Source: Symbiodinium natans (taxonomy: Eukaryota; Sar; Dinophyceae; Suessiales; Symbiodiniaceae). From it: a stretch of DNA of 64,000 nt. The notes under the pieces are model-generated. The model made no database searches. It saw only the letters and a program-made list of their open reading frames with translations, and was not told the origin of the DNA. A program made the translations under genes and the position numbers. This document shows positions 10,287 to 20,994 of the stretch, in pieces. Numbering within the stretch: the stretch's first letter is position 1; every line of letters begins with the position of its first letter. The stretch is taken from positions 136,501-200,500 of the forward strand of contig CAJNDS010002234.1 of the NCBI GenBank assembly GCA_905221605.1. The letters are read 5' to 3'.

Positions 10287-11213
10287 CGTGGTCAACATCG
10301 CTTGGTTTGCCCGATTTCTTTCACGTCAATCGCTGCTGTGCCCTCTTGGTGTGGGTTTGCGAACGATGCTCCTCGCCCCTTTGCCTCCTCACCTGGTCTC
10401 CTGGGAATGTCACTGGGGGTGATCGGGGTGACCGCCCACAGAGAGTCCTGTCGCGTCCCTCACCCACGAGAGAAGTGTGCCACCCAGAGAGACCGGCCGA
10501 GTATCTTTGGAGTACCCACCCTGAGAAGCCTGCAAGAGTCACGCCTGTCCTTGGAGTGCCCTCAGAGAGAGCATTCCGCAGAGAGTGCCGCGACAGAAGC
10601 CTGCGGCGAAGTATCCGTAATTTCTGGTCTGAAAACGGCAGGGATGGCTTCCACATCAGGTAGCTTCAGGGTGGGTTGATCAAAGTGAAGAATTTTGATT
10701 TGTTCAGCCACCTGTTTCCTATCTTTTGTGCATCACAAGGACGTAGACTGGGGTTCATGGCAACTTGGCCAGTGCCATCCAGAAATAAGCCTCGGGCAGG
10801 ACAAGGGGGGTTAAAGAATTCTGTGAGATTGTGTCAGTAGATGTAGCTAGCTCACAGTTCACATTTGTTTCGGGCAGTTGGAAAGAAATGCTGCTGATAT
10901 CTGCTGATGTCGAAGCTTGCGGGGGAGGGGACGACAGAAAAACACGAGGCCAGACGCGAGTAGCATTTGCTGAGGAAGTGAGGTTCGCCCTCTCGAATCC
11001 ATGGACCATGCTTCAACTTGATGTTTGTCACCTACCGCTGTCTCCATGTCCTCGCTTTGCCATCTGCAATCCCATGTTCTTGCACAACTGCTGCCTCCCA
11101 TGGTTCCAGCTGCTGCTTGCGAGCCTTCGGCTTCGACGGTCTCGCTTTGCAGTCTCTAAGTCTGCCAGTCTGGCTACTCTTGTCATCCGACTTGCCGAAG
11201 GGCAAGCTTTGCT

Positions 11214-11553
11214 GCTACGCAGGTGCCGCAGGCGGTGCGCCCCCAGGCAGAGGAGGCCAGAACATGCCAGGACCAGCTACCAGCAGACACAAGCGGATGC
11301 AGCCCTGTCACAGGAGCGGGCCACATCTCTGGTTGCATCCATTGTGGTGTCCGAGGGCACGTCGGCCCCCTTGTCTGAAGAGCTGTCGAAGGCCAGCATC
11401 TGCACCGAAGCCAACTCAAAGCATGCAAGAGAGGCGGCGTTCCGAAGCAGCACACAAACACTTATGCCCCCGCTCCACACGCGGGCATCAGGCCCTGGGC
11501 AGCAGCGCCCTTGCTGCAGCCTCCAGGGACGTGGCCGAGGCAGCAGCACATCC
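11214..11553 (+). repeat. 340-bp direct duplication, copy 2
   Basis: Second copy of the 9,947-10,286 segment. Similarity begins abruptly at CTACGCAGGTGCCGC and stops near CACGTG, while flanks are unrelated. This fits a recent segmental duplication of an exon-plus-intron fragment 1.27 kb away. Confidence 0.8.
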
Positions 11554-12455
11554 ACGTGTTCGGCACAGAGCTGCGGTGGTGTACTCAATCGTCTGCTTTG
11601 CCCATGTTGATTGTGGGAGGCTTCCGAGGCTGGCAGCCAGCCGGCATCATGTATGGCGCAGCTTGGCGGAAGGACGGGCAGACCGTGGGCTGCGACGCTT
11701 ATATGGGTTTTACGATTTTAGGGTTGTGCCTTACTGGTGTCCTCATTATACGGGGATGCTAGTATTTGGGGGTCTATATTAGAGTCCATTATTATCGTAA
11801 ACCCCCGTATAGCCTTTGACGACCGGCATCCCGCGATCTCCCAGGTCTGCCGTGAGCCAAGAGATCGTGGCATTCTGCCTGGATGATCTTCAGGAGAGCG
11901 CGTCCACTGCGAGGCTGAAAGCCTTTTTGGGGCCTCTAAACCCCAGAATGCTGAGTCGTCTGCTTTGATGGTTTGCTTTCCAGGATGTCTGGGTTGGGCC
12001 ATGCCTGCCCCTCACGACACCCTCAACTTCCTGCCCTCATAAGCCCTCAAGACTGGACCAAAGACTCCCCTGGTAAGCATCCCCAACCCCTAAAGCCATC
12101 CCGAGCCGAACCCGAAGCCTCTGCAGGTCCAGACGGCCCTCGGAGGCCTCCGGAGTTGAAGGTTCAAGTCGGAGATATGGGGCTGGCGAGTTCAGCGCCA
12201 GACGCGCTGAGAGGGCTGAGAGGGCTCGGAGGGCTGAGCATGAGGGCCTGGGGAGCAGCTGGCCTGAGTCTGTGTGAGATCCCAAACTCATCCCCGTGAG
12301 CAGGTATTCTCGCGAGGTAGTGGGAGTGTCGTGGACCTGTTGCCGGTGCCGCTCCCCGACATTGCGGAGGATGCGGGTGCTTGGGCTCGGGGCCGAAGGT
12401 CAGACGACCGATACCCACCAATGTGCATAAGACTTACGCCCACGTGGAGGTCTTA

Positions 12456-12735
12456 GGAAACAGTTTGCCAAGGCTGCAGCAGATGGCCAGAGCTCGATGG
12501 AGGACCTGAGCATGGGTGCCTCATGTGGATCGAGTTGTTGTGCAACGTGAGGAAGCAGACGTCGCTCGCACGGGGGCTGAAGATGCGCAGCCCCCCGCGC
12601 AGGTGGGCCCACGATTCTCAAAATCTGCTGTGTCTTGCAGACGCAAGATGGTCCTCTTCAGCGCAGCTGCACTACCGTTGCAGGCTTCCAATGCAGTGTC
12701 TGAAGAAGTCGCCACGGAGGCCTGGCAAGGTGTCG
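12456..12735 (+). CDS. Candidate exons upstream of the cassette gene
   Basis: Three open stretches follow plausible acceptors. About 12,460-12,540 reads KQFAKAAADGQSSMEDLSMG. About 12,553-12,605 contains ADVARTGAEDAQPP. About 12,641-12,726 ends ASNAVSEEVATEAWQ before GTGTCG. Composition resembles the neighbouring microexon modules (Ala, Ser, Glu-rich) but no repeat copies confirm the edges. Function unknown. Confidence 0.35.
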
Positions 12736-12870
12736 TCTCACGACTTTTCCCACAGAATTCCGGTGCGAGGACGACTCGCCCATCATCCTGATCTCAAGGT
12801 CTCCGTCGGAGGCGGGAGATGCGAAGAGGGGGCCCATCTAAGCCCTAAACTCCCTGGACAGCTTGGGCAG

Positions 12871-13106
12871 GTGACGATCATGCCAGCAGAGACCGCGAGG
12901 ACGAAAGACGAGCTGAAGCGCGGCTGCGATTGTGATACTGGCACTGGGGTAGGGCCGCAGGGAGGCGCAGCATGGCGCAGAGTTTTGAGAAAGCTGTCCC
13001 GAAGCCCTTTGAGGCTGGACGAAATCGATGTCTTGAGGGCCTCCCTGACATACAGCTCGGAGCTGCCTTCAGACCTGGGCTTGGAGGCCAGTGGCCGCGC
13101 TGTGTA
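12871..13106 (+). CDS. Diverged P1 and P2 exon pair
   Basis: After GGGCAG the sequence reads VTIMPAETARTKDELKR, a diverged copy of the P1 module (consensus ATVMLEHVPKTKDELQL). About 100 bases later RLDEIDVLRASLTYSSELP matches the P2 module (RQEMDVLAASLTAGLADLP). This is the most upstream recognisable pair of a series of about thirteen pairs running to 29 kb. Order and spacing match the better-conserved pairs. Function unknown. Confidence 0.5.
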
Positions 13107-13689
13107 GAGGCAGTTCGAGGCATCGAAACCGTCTGGGCAGGAGTCGGGGCCCTCAGACTACGAGGAGATGGATCTGGAGGCCCTGAGTTCGGTCGCGTGA
13201 GTCTGCTCTGAGTCCAATGAGTCGAATTTGTCTCATTTGTTTCGAAACGAAGAAAAGCGCCTGGAGTTTCATCTTGGGGTGGTGACACTTTTGAGACGGG
13301 CAGATGCCAATATCGGGATCTGCTTTCACGGAGATCCTTGCCTTGACAGAAGTTGGTGCGTTTGTGCAGCTTTTCCTTCATGCCGCACCTCATGCCAGGC
13401 CCGGGAATTAACGCCGATTCAAGAGGAGCCAGTCGCGGATGAGTCCAAAGACGTCGCTGTGGCGCAGGCCTTGCGACGTATGCCAATTAGAACAGATGTG
13501 CAACACACAAGGGCTGGTGGTTCAGGACGCTTAGCAGGTCAATGGCAGGTATCAGACACCCACACCCCGGTTTGGGATTGTTCTTTAAACTACGGGACCT
13601 TCCTGGATATCCTAGATACAGGCTCCTTGGTAGAGTAGGAACCCACAGAGAAACGCAATACCCTAGAGAACTGTACAGGTGTATGTTCG

Positions 13690-13745
13690 AAATTGCAGGC
13701 GCTGTTGCTGCCGCGGCCATCGGGTCCCCCTTCAGAGGCACTTTG
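13690..13745 (+). CDS. P3-type exon
   Basis: The segment after TTGCAG reads AVAAAAIGSPFRGTL, related to AAGGTVAASHIGAAFRGT at about 17,335 and 20,245 and to the similar copies at about 17,790 and 20,700. The conserved FRGT/FRGM end precedes the next P1 copy by a variable gap. Function unknown. Confidence 0.4.
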
Positions 13746-14693
13746 TGTTTGGGGCTTAGGGATACCTAAGGTTTAGGCTTTTGGGTTTGAGGGCCGATTG
13801 AATCCACAAGGCTCTTGAGCATCAAACTCCCTGCTTCAAGTCTGCGAAGGCGACCGTCATACCTGAGCACATCCCCAAAACCAAGGATGAGCTGCAGCTT
13901 GATTGCAGCTTGATGCAGCATGGTGCAGCCACCAAGGCAGCCACTTGGCGACATTCAGCAGTTCCCATGTTTTCTGAGGCGCCAGGAGATGGATGTGCTG
14001 GCGGCCTCGCTGACGGTCGGCGGGCTGGCTGACCTGCCAAGCGGCGTCCGGGCAGAGGACGACGAGGTCGAAGCGGAGGCTGGCAAGCCAGCAGGGTTCG
14101 ACGGGGTATCTTTGGCAAGAGGTCAAAGGTGCTGATATGCCGATCAGAACTTGGACGATTGCTGCAGCACAGCAAGACACGGATCTTGGAAGGTGGCCAC
14201 TCTGGCCCCCGAGCAGGCTTGGAGATGTTCAGAGAAGCTGTTGTTGTTGTAGCCTTTACCTGGCCATTTCCGGCAGCCAGTTGCATGTGTACTTCCAGCT
14301 CGATGGCAGGAGGAGCTACAGGAGATGCAAGCTCTCGTTGCCACTGAGCCACCTTCGCCTGCTGCTCATGAGGCCGTCGGATCGGGAAAGCTTGCCGTGC
14401 ACGAGCTGCGATGAACTGCCAGTTGTGACAGGAGCGGGACACGCCTCGAAGTGGCGCTTCAGGTCCGTCGGCTGCACGTGCTTCGTTGTGCTTCCGCGCC
14501 ATTGTGCGTCATTGTGCATCGTCGTGCAGCACCTCCCCTGCCCCTGCCCTAATTATGCCTGTGCAATCACGTGCAGGTCACACCTCTGCAGGCACATCAG
14601 AGCTGGACTTGGCCACGGACCGGCGGCGTTTAGGGGGGATTGGGGGGCAGTGGGGCATTTCTCCTGACCCGTGGCATCTCTGGCACTCTCAAG

Positions 14694-15103
14694 GAGCTGG
14701 TGCATGCTGCCTGCCGCGCTGGCGGACGGGAAGAAGCCGTGTCTCTGGTGGTTTCGCAGGCGCACGTGTGCGGGCGACCTGCTACAGCTTGCACTCTGCC
14801 CGCTTCTACGAAGTTTGCAAGATTTTCCCGTGATAGCCAGCTGGTTGTGGAAGGCGACCGAGTCTGTTGATGCGGCGGCCGTGGTGTGCGCCGTGCAGGA
14901 CTTCGGAACCCAGGTGCTGTGCCAAGAATGTGGCTTACTGGCTTCCTGGAACAAGCGCCAGATGCATTCTGAAGGCGACGCCGGAAGTGCGACCCCTCAG
15001 CGCAGGCAGCGAGCTTGTCACTGCGACTTTCCGCTTTGAAAAGCAGAATCTAAGCACGGCAGGGACCTTCCCAGCATCTTCAGTCGGCGAGGACTGGGAT
15101 GCA
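14694..15103 (+). CDS. Cassette gene exons, unit A1
   Basis: Four microexons can be placed by comparing copies. 14694-14759 is 66 nt (ELVHAACRAGGREEAV...), GC donor. 14854-14913 is 60 nt (ATESVDAAAVVCAVQDFGTQ), GT donor. A 31-nt exon follows near 14,971 (ATPEVRPLSA plus one base), GC donor. 15063-15103 is 41 nt (TFPASSVGEDWDA), canonical GTAAGC donor. Phases fit: the 31-nt exon ends in phase 1 and the 41-nt exon starts with the missing two bases. Equivalent exons are at 18,796-19,206, 21,721-22,121, 25,7xx-25,996 and 27,7xx-28,006. No domain recognised. Confidence 0.6.
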
Positions 15104-15242
15104 GTAAGCAACAGGTTCAACAGTAAGCAACACGTATGAGTTTGCCTGGGAACGACGGGGGACTCCTTGTGCAGCTTCAGTGCATGTTCGCAGTCTAGGG
15201 CAATGTCTTTCGGGAAAACCCATGAATCCAGAAGTTAAAAAG

Positions 15243-15448
15243 AATTAAATCCTGATTTAATTGTTGCTTCTGGGTTGGGTTTTGACCTACCTCGACATAC
15301 CTTATCCCTACAAAAACACAATTAAATCGTGATTTAATTGTGTTTCTTTGCGTTTGACTGGAAGACAATTAAATCGTGAGTTAATGGTGCAGCAAAGACT
15401 TGTGCTAATTGGTACCTGTTTGCACCATTAAATCATGATTTAATTGCA
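15243..15448. repeat. Palindrome cluster, left side
   Basis: Palindromes at 15,243-15,262, 15,316-15,343 (28 bp, perfect arms), about 15,365-15,390 and 15,421-15,446. The last two are also reverse complements of each other across the intervening 30 bases. The first lies inside a longer imperfect stem whose outer arms are AAAACCCA and TGGGTTTT. Confidence 0.85.
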
Positions 15449-16100
15449 CTATTATTATTGCTATTATTATTAGTCTTATTATTACTATTACTATTAGTCT
15501 TATTATTCCTATTACGATTAGTCTTATTATTACTATTACCAATTGTCTTATTATTATTATTAATATTCTTAGTATTATTATTACTATTACTATTATTATT
15601 CCTATGATTATTATGTTTACTACTATTATTATCCTTATTCTTCTTCTTATTATTATTTTCTTATTACTATTACTATTATTACTATTACTATTACTATTAC
15701 TATATTACTATTACTATTACTATCTATTACTATTACTATTACCATTACTATTACTATTACTATTACTATTACTATTGCTATTGTTATTGCTATTGCTATT
15801 GCTATTGCTATTGCTATTGCTATTCTTCTTCTTCTTATTGTTACTACTATGATTATTCCTATTATTATCATGATTATTATTACTATTACTATTTCTACTA
15901 CTATTACTATTCTTCTTCTTCTTATTGTTACTATTATTATTATTATTGTTCTTATTATTATTATTATTCCTATTATTATCATTATTACTATTGCTATTAT
16001 TACTACTATTATTATTACTATTACTATTATTATTATTATTACTATTATTATTATTATTACTATTACTATTATTATTACTACTATTATTATTATTACTTTA
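15449..16100. repeat. (ATT/ACT)n trinucleotide microsatellite
   Basis: About 650 bp of pyrimidine-skewed ATT, ACT, GCT and CTT triplets. It yields homopolymeric Leu/Tyr frames on the plus strand and Ile/Val frames on the minus strand, which should not be annotated as proteins. Confidence 0.95.
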
Positions 16101-16105
16101 GGGGG

Positions 16106-16367
16106 AACAATTAAATCGTGATTTAATTGTTGAAAGGTAGGGGGGAACAATTAAATCGTGATTTAATTGTTTCTGCGGGTTGGGATCGTCTAGCAGAAAC
16201 AAGTACATCCTGATTTAATTGTTTTCCTTGAGAAGCTTGCCGGCATGGCATGCTGCGTCGCGCGACGTCAACAGGCAATTAAATCGAGAGTTAATTGTGC
16301 TGGACCTAAGGGGCGTCGAGCCGGCCCGGGCCGGCCCGATGCCGGTCAATTAACTTCAGAGTTAATT
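16106..16367. repeat. Palindrome cluster, right side
   Basis: Two identical 26-bp palindromes at 16,106-16,131 and 16,146-16,171, a half copy at about 16,206-16,222, and variants at 16,276-16,297 and 16,348-16,367. A GC-rich palindrome (GGCCCGGGCC) interrupts them at about 16,323. Confidence 0.85.
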
Positions 16368-16418
16368 TTCCTTGACTCTTGGATTCACTGTCTTCCTGTC
16401 TTTCCGGCTCTGCGCCAG

Positions 16419-18079
16419 GCAGCAGAAGCACAGGTGGTGGCGGAGGTTCTGGAGGCTTGTCCGCGATGTGCGGGTCGGCCTTTTCCCGTGCTTTTTCCCT
16501 GCCACAGGCTGCGATGCCTCCTGCGAGCGTGTCTGAGGCCACGGTTGATGTGCGAAAAGATAGCTGGGACTGATTGCAGGGGCGGCCGCAGGGCCTGGGG
16601 TGACCTGAATACGACAGTGTCGAGGCCATTCCTCTCGACGAACCTCTTCCGAAGTCGAAGGAAGAGTTGCAACTGGGCGGCAAGTGAGCAGCAGCAAGTC
16701 AGCCCGGAGCCACTCAGTTTGGAGAGTGGGCACCAGAAGCCCGAGGCTGGAAGAGATGGACATCCTGGCGGCTTCGCTCACAGCCGGACTTCATGCCGAT
16801 GACCTGGAGGCAAGGGAGGGCGGGAGGGAGGGAGGGAGGGAGGGAGGGAGGGAGGGCGGCAAACTGGGGACGAGCTGCGCAACACGACGTTGCCGAACCC
16901 ATATGCCATAAGGGAAACCCCGTGACTCGGCTTAGGTGCACGGCAGTCGACATCCATCCGACCCACCTTCTGAGGTGCCCCACTGTGTGCTCCATGTCCG
17001 AGATGAAGCAATATGCAGTACATGACATGTATACGAAGGCAACGGTGATGCTGGAGCACATCCCCAAGACGACAGACGAGCTGCAGCTTGCTCGCTGTCA
17101 GACGATGCAGACGATGCACGCTTTCCAGTCTTGCAATGTGTTTACGCGTCTGATCACAGCCCAGGCGCATGGAGATGGATGTTTTGGCTGCTTCTCTGAC
17201 TGTGGGTTTGGACAACCTCGCAGGGGGCGATGATGTCGAAGTGGAGGCACGCGTGCTGCCGCCTGCACCAGTATCTCACAGTATCTCTCATGTTGCCAGC
17301 GACCCGGCCACCCATCCGCTCGATGCCACCTTGTTTTGCAGCTGGAGGCACTGTTGCCGCCTCGCACATCGGGGCCGCCTTCAGAGGCACTTGCGCTGCC
17401 TCCTATCAGTAGCAGCATGTAGCAGCTACAGTGACGCGTGCGTCGTTTTGATTTTTCGCGTTTCTGCGATCAACGCGGTTCAACGTCTTGCAGGCAACCA
17501 TCATGGTGGAGCACGTCCCCAAGACAAAAGACGAGCTGCAGCTTGCCTGCTCTTGGGTAGGGAGCGGGGAGTGACACCCTTGCCACTCGCGTCGTTTATG
17601 ATTGTTACGTGTGATCTGATCACAACCCAGGCGCCAAGAGCTGGATGTCCTGGCTGCTTCCCTGACGGCTGGCCTGGACAACGTGGTGGCGACAGACGCA
17701 GGGGATGCGGATGTGGAAGTGGAGGCACGCGTGTGCCACTGTAGTATACTAGAGGAATACAGCAGTGCATGGTCGGTGAATGCTTGGCATGCAGCCGGAG
17801 GCACTGCTGCCACCTCGAACTTCGGCCCCGCCTTCAGAGGCATGTCGGTTGCTTCCCGCCCGTACAAGCTGTCGCAACATGCTCGTGAAGCGTGTGCTGG
17901 TTTGGCGCTAGCGCTTTGATGCCACGCATCCGTGTTTGAAGGCAACCGTCTTGCTAGATCACGTCCCCAAGACAAAAGACGAGCTGCAGCTAGCCTTCAG
18001 TTGCGCAGATGCCTGGCAGGTTCGGACATGATATAGCGGCCTGCTGCGAGCCCATCTCTTGAGAGTGCAGCCGAGGCAT
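16419..18079 (+). CDS. Cassette gene exons, unit B1
   Basis: Exons placed by copy comparison: 16419-16454 (36 nt, AAEAQVVAEVLE, GC donor) and 16508-16537 (30 nt, AAMPPASVSE, GC donor). P1 modules begin about 16,618, 17,041, 17,495 and 17,944; they read for example ATVMLEHIPKTTDELQL and ATVLLDHVPKTKDELQL. P2 modules follow about 75-130 bases later at about 16,757, 17,176 and 17,641, for example LEEMDILAASLTAGL. P3 modules (AAGGTVAASHIGAAFRGT) are near 17,335 and 17,790. P1 donors could not be fixed. The product is unknown; repeated pairing of P1 with P2 suggests one structural unit encoded by two exons. Confidence 0.55.
16816..16858. repeat. (GGGA)n microsatellite
   Basis: About ten GGGA units immediately after the P2 module; repeated at 19,726-19,768 in the second tandem copy with the same length. 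Confidence 0.95.
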
Positions 18080-19317
18080 CAGGAGATGGACGTGCTGGCG
18101 GCCTCGCTGACGGCTGGGCTGGCTGACCTTCCAAGCGGCGTCCGGGCAGAGGACGACGAGGTCGAAGCGGAGGCTGGCAAGCCAGCAGGGTTCGACGGGG
18201 TATCTTTGGCAAGAGGTCAAAGGTGCTGATATGCCGATCAGAACTTGGACGATTGCTGCAGCACAGCAAGACACGGATCTTGGAAGGTGGCCACTCTGGC
18301 CCCCGAGCAGGCTCGGAGATGTTCAGAGAAGCTGTTGTTGTTGTAGCCTTTACCTGGCCATTTCCTGCAGCCACGTGTTGCATGTGTACTTCCAGCTCGA
18401 TGGCAGGAGGAGCTACAGGAGATGCAAGCTCTCGTTGCCACTGAGCCACCTTCGCCTGCTGCTCATGAGGCCGTCGGATCGGGAAAGCTTGCCGTGCACG
18501 AGCTGCGATGAACTGCCAGTTGTGACAGGAGCGGGACACGCCTCGAAGTGGCGCTTCAGGTCCGTCGGCTGCACGTGCATCGTTGTGCTTCCGCGCCATT
18601 GTGCGTCATTGTGCATCGTCGTGCAGCACCTCCCCTGCCCCTGCCCTAATTATGCCTGTGCAATCACGTGCAGGTCACACCTCTGCAGGCACATCAGAGC
18701 TGGACTTGGCCACGGACCGGCGGCGTTTAGGGGGGATTGGGGGGCAGTGGGGTGGGGCATTTCTCCTGACCCGTGGCATCTCTGGCACTCTCAAGGAGCT
18801 GGTGCATGCTGCCTGCCGCGCTGGCGGACGGGAAGAAGCCGTGTCTCTGGTGGTTTCGCAGGCGCACGTGTGCGGGCGACCTGCTACAGCTTGCACTCTG
18901 CCCGCTTCTACGAAGTTTGCAAGATTTTCCCGTGATAGCCAGCTGGTTTGTGGAAGGCGACCGAGTCTGTTGATGCGGCGGCCGTGGTGTGCGCCGTGCA
19001 GGACTTCGGAACCCAGGTGCTGTGCCAAGAATGTGGCTTACTGGCTTCCTGGAACAAGCGCCAGATGCATTCTGAAGGCGACGCCGGAAGTGCGACCCCT
19101 CAGCGCAGGCAGCGAGCTTGTCACTGCGACTTTCCGCTTTGAAAAGCAGAATCTAAGCACGGCAGGGACCTTCCCAGCATCTTCAGTCGGCGAGGACTGG
19201 GATGCAGTAAGCAACAGGTTCAACAGTAAGCAACACGTATGAGTTTGCCTGGGAACGACGGGGGACTCCTTGTGCAGCTTCAGTGCATGTTCGCAGTCTA
19301 GGGCAATGTCTTTCGGG
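18080..19317 (+). CDS. Cassette gene exons, unit A2
   Basis: Near-identical copy of unit A1. It starts with a P2 module (MDVLAASLTAGLADLP, about 18,088) and includes exons at 18,796-18,861 (66 nt), the ATESVDAA exon near 18,958, the 31-nt ATPEVRPLSA exon near 19,074, and 19,166-19,206 (41 nt, GTAAGC donor). It lacks the palindromic insertion and so provides the empty site for it. Confidence 0.55.
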
Positions 19318-20994
19318 CTCTGCGCCAGGCAGCAGAAGCACAGGTGGTGGCGGAGGTTCTGGAGGCTTGTCCGCGATGTGCGGGTCGGCCTTTTCCCGTG
19401 CTTTTTCCCTGCCACAGGCTGCGATGCCTCCTGCGAGCGTGTCTGAGGCCACGGTTGATGTGCGAAAAGATAGCTGGGACTGATTGCAGGGGCGGCCGCA
19501 GGGCCTGGGGTGACCTGAATACGACAGTGTCGAGGCCATTCCTCTCGACGAACCTCTTCCGAAGTCGAAGGAAGAGTTGCAACTGGGCGGCAAGTGAGCA
19601 GCAGCAAGTCAGCCCGGAGCCACTCAGTTTGGAGAGTGGGCACCAGAAGCCCGAGGCTGGAAGAGATGGACATCCTGGCGGCTTCGCTCACAGCCGGACT
19701 TCATGCCGATGACCTGGAGGCAAGGGAGGGCGGGAGGGAGGGAGGGAGGGAGGGAGGGAGGGAGGGCGGCAAACTGGGGACGAGCTGCGCAACACGACGT
19801 TGCCGAACCCATATGCCATAAGGGAAACCCCGTGACTCGGCTTAGGTGCACGGCAGTCGACATCCATCCGACCCACCTTCTGAGGTGCCCCACTGTGTGC
19901 TCCATGTCCGAGATGAAGCAATATGCAGTACATGACATGTATACGAAGGCAACGGTGATGCTGGAGCACATCCCCAAGACGACAGACGAGCTGCAGCTTG
20001 CTCGCTGTCAGACGATGCAGACGATGCACGCTTTCCAGTCTTGCAATGTGTTTACGCGTCTGATCACAGCCCAGGCGCATGGAGATGGATGTTTTGGCTG
20101 CTTCTCTGACTGTGGGTTTGGACAACCTCGCAGGGGGCGATGATGTCGAAGTGGAGGCACGCGTGCTGCCGCCTGCACCAGTATCTCACAGTATCTCTCA
20201 TGCTGCCAGCGACCCGGCCACCCATCCGCTCGATGCCACCTTGTTTTGCAGCTGGAGGCACTGTTGCCGCCTCGCACATCGGGGCCGCCTTCAGAGGCAC
20301 TTGCGCTGCCTCCTATCAGTAGCAGCATGTAGCAGCTACAGTGACGCGTGCGTCGTTTTGATTTTTCGCGTTTCTGCGATCAACGCGGTTCAACGTCTTG
20401 CAGGCAACCATCATGGTGGAGCACGTCCCCAAGACAAAAGACGAGCTGCAGCTTGCCTGCTCTTGGGTAGGGAGCGGGGAGTGACACCCTTGCCACTCGC
20501 GTCGTTTATGATTGTTACGTGTGATCTGATCACAACCCAGGCGCCAAGAGCTGGATGTGCTGGCTGCTTCCCTGACGGCTGGCCTGGACAATGTGTTGGC
20601 GACTGACGCAGGGGATGCGGATGTGGAAGTGGAGGCACACGTGTGCCACTGTAGTATACTAGAGGCATACAGCAGTGCATGGTCGGTGAATGCTTGGCAT
20701 GCAGCCGGAGGCACTGCTGCCACCGCGAACTTCGGCCCCGCCTTCAGAGGCATGTCGGTTGCTTCCCGCCAGTACAAGCTGTTGCAACATGCTCGTGAAG
20801 CGTGTGCTGGTTTGGCGCTGGCGCTTGATGCCACGCATCCGTGTTTGAAGGCAACCGTCTTGCTAGATCACGTCCCCAAGACAAAAGACGAGCTGCAGCT
20901 AGCCTTCAGTTGCGCAGATGCCTGGCATGGCAGTTTCGGACATGATATAGTGGCCTGCTGCGAGCCCATCTCTTGAGAGTGCAGCCGAGGCATC
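19318..20994 (+). CDS. Cassette gene exons, unit B2
   Basis: Copy of unit B1 with exons 19,329-19,364 (AAEAQVVAEVLE), 19,418-19,447 (AAMPPASVSE), P1 modules at about 19,528, 19,951, 20,405 and 20,854, P2 modules at about 19,667, 20,086 and 20,557, and P3 modules near 20,245 and 20,700. Differences from B1 are scattered substitutions and short indels in introns. Confidence 0.55.

Larger units (their letters stand above)
15215..16407. mobile_element. 1.19-kb insertion of palindromes and AT-rich trinucleotides with 11-bp target duplication
   Basis: Copy 2 of the tandem unit gives the empty site TGTCTTTCGGG at 19,307-19,317 followed by CTCTGCGCC. In copy 1 the same site is split: TGTCTTTCGGG at 15,204-15,214 and TGTCTTTCCGG at 16,397-16,407, an 11-bp direct repeat with one mismatch, with 1,193 bp added. 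The insert carries about nine copies of a palindrome, AATTAAATC-N2-GATTTAATT, near its two ends and a 650-bp ATT/ACT-rich tract between. There is no credible gene inside; the Leu/Tyr and Ile/Val open frames are microsatellite artefacts. It sits 11 bases before the acceptor of the next microexon, so it lengthens the intron without touching an exon. Confidence 0.75.

Noticed and set aside
9630-10679. 349-codon open frame on the plus strand
   Set aside because: A second long frame (279 codons) overlaps it in another phase, composition is Arg/Pro/Ser-rich as expected of GC-rich non-coding DNA, and part of it is a duplicated fragment. Not credible as a single-exon gene.
15604-16150. Poly-Leu/Tyr and poly-Ile/Val open frames
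   Set aside because: Translations of an ATT/ACT microsatellite.
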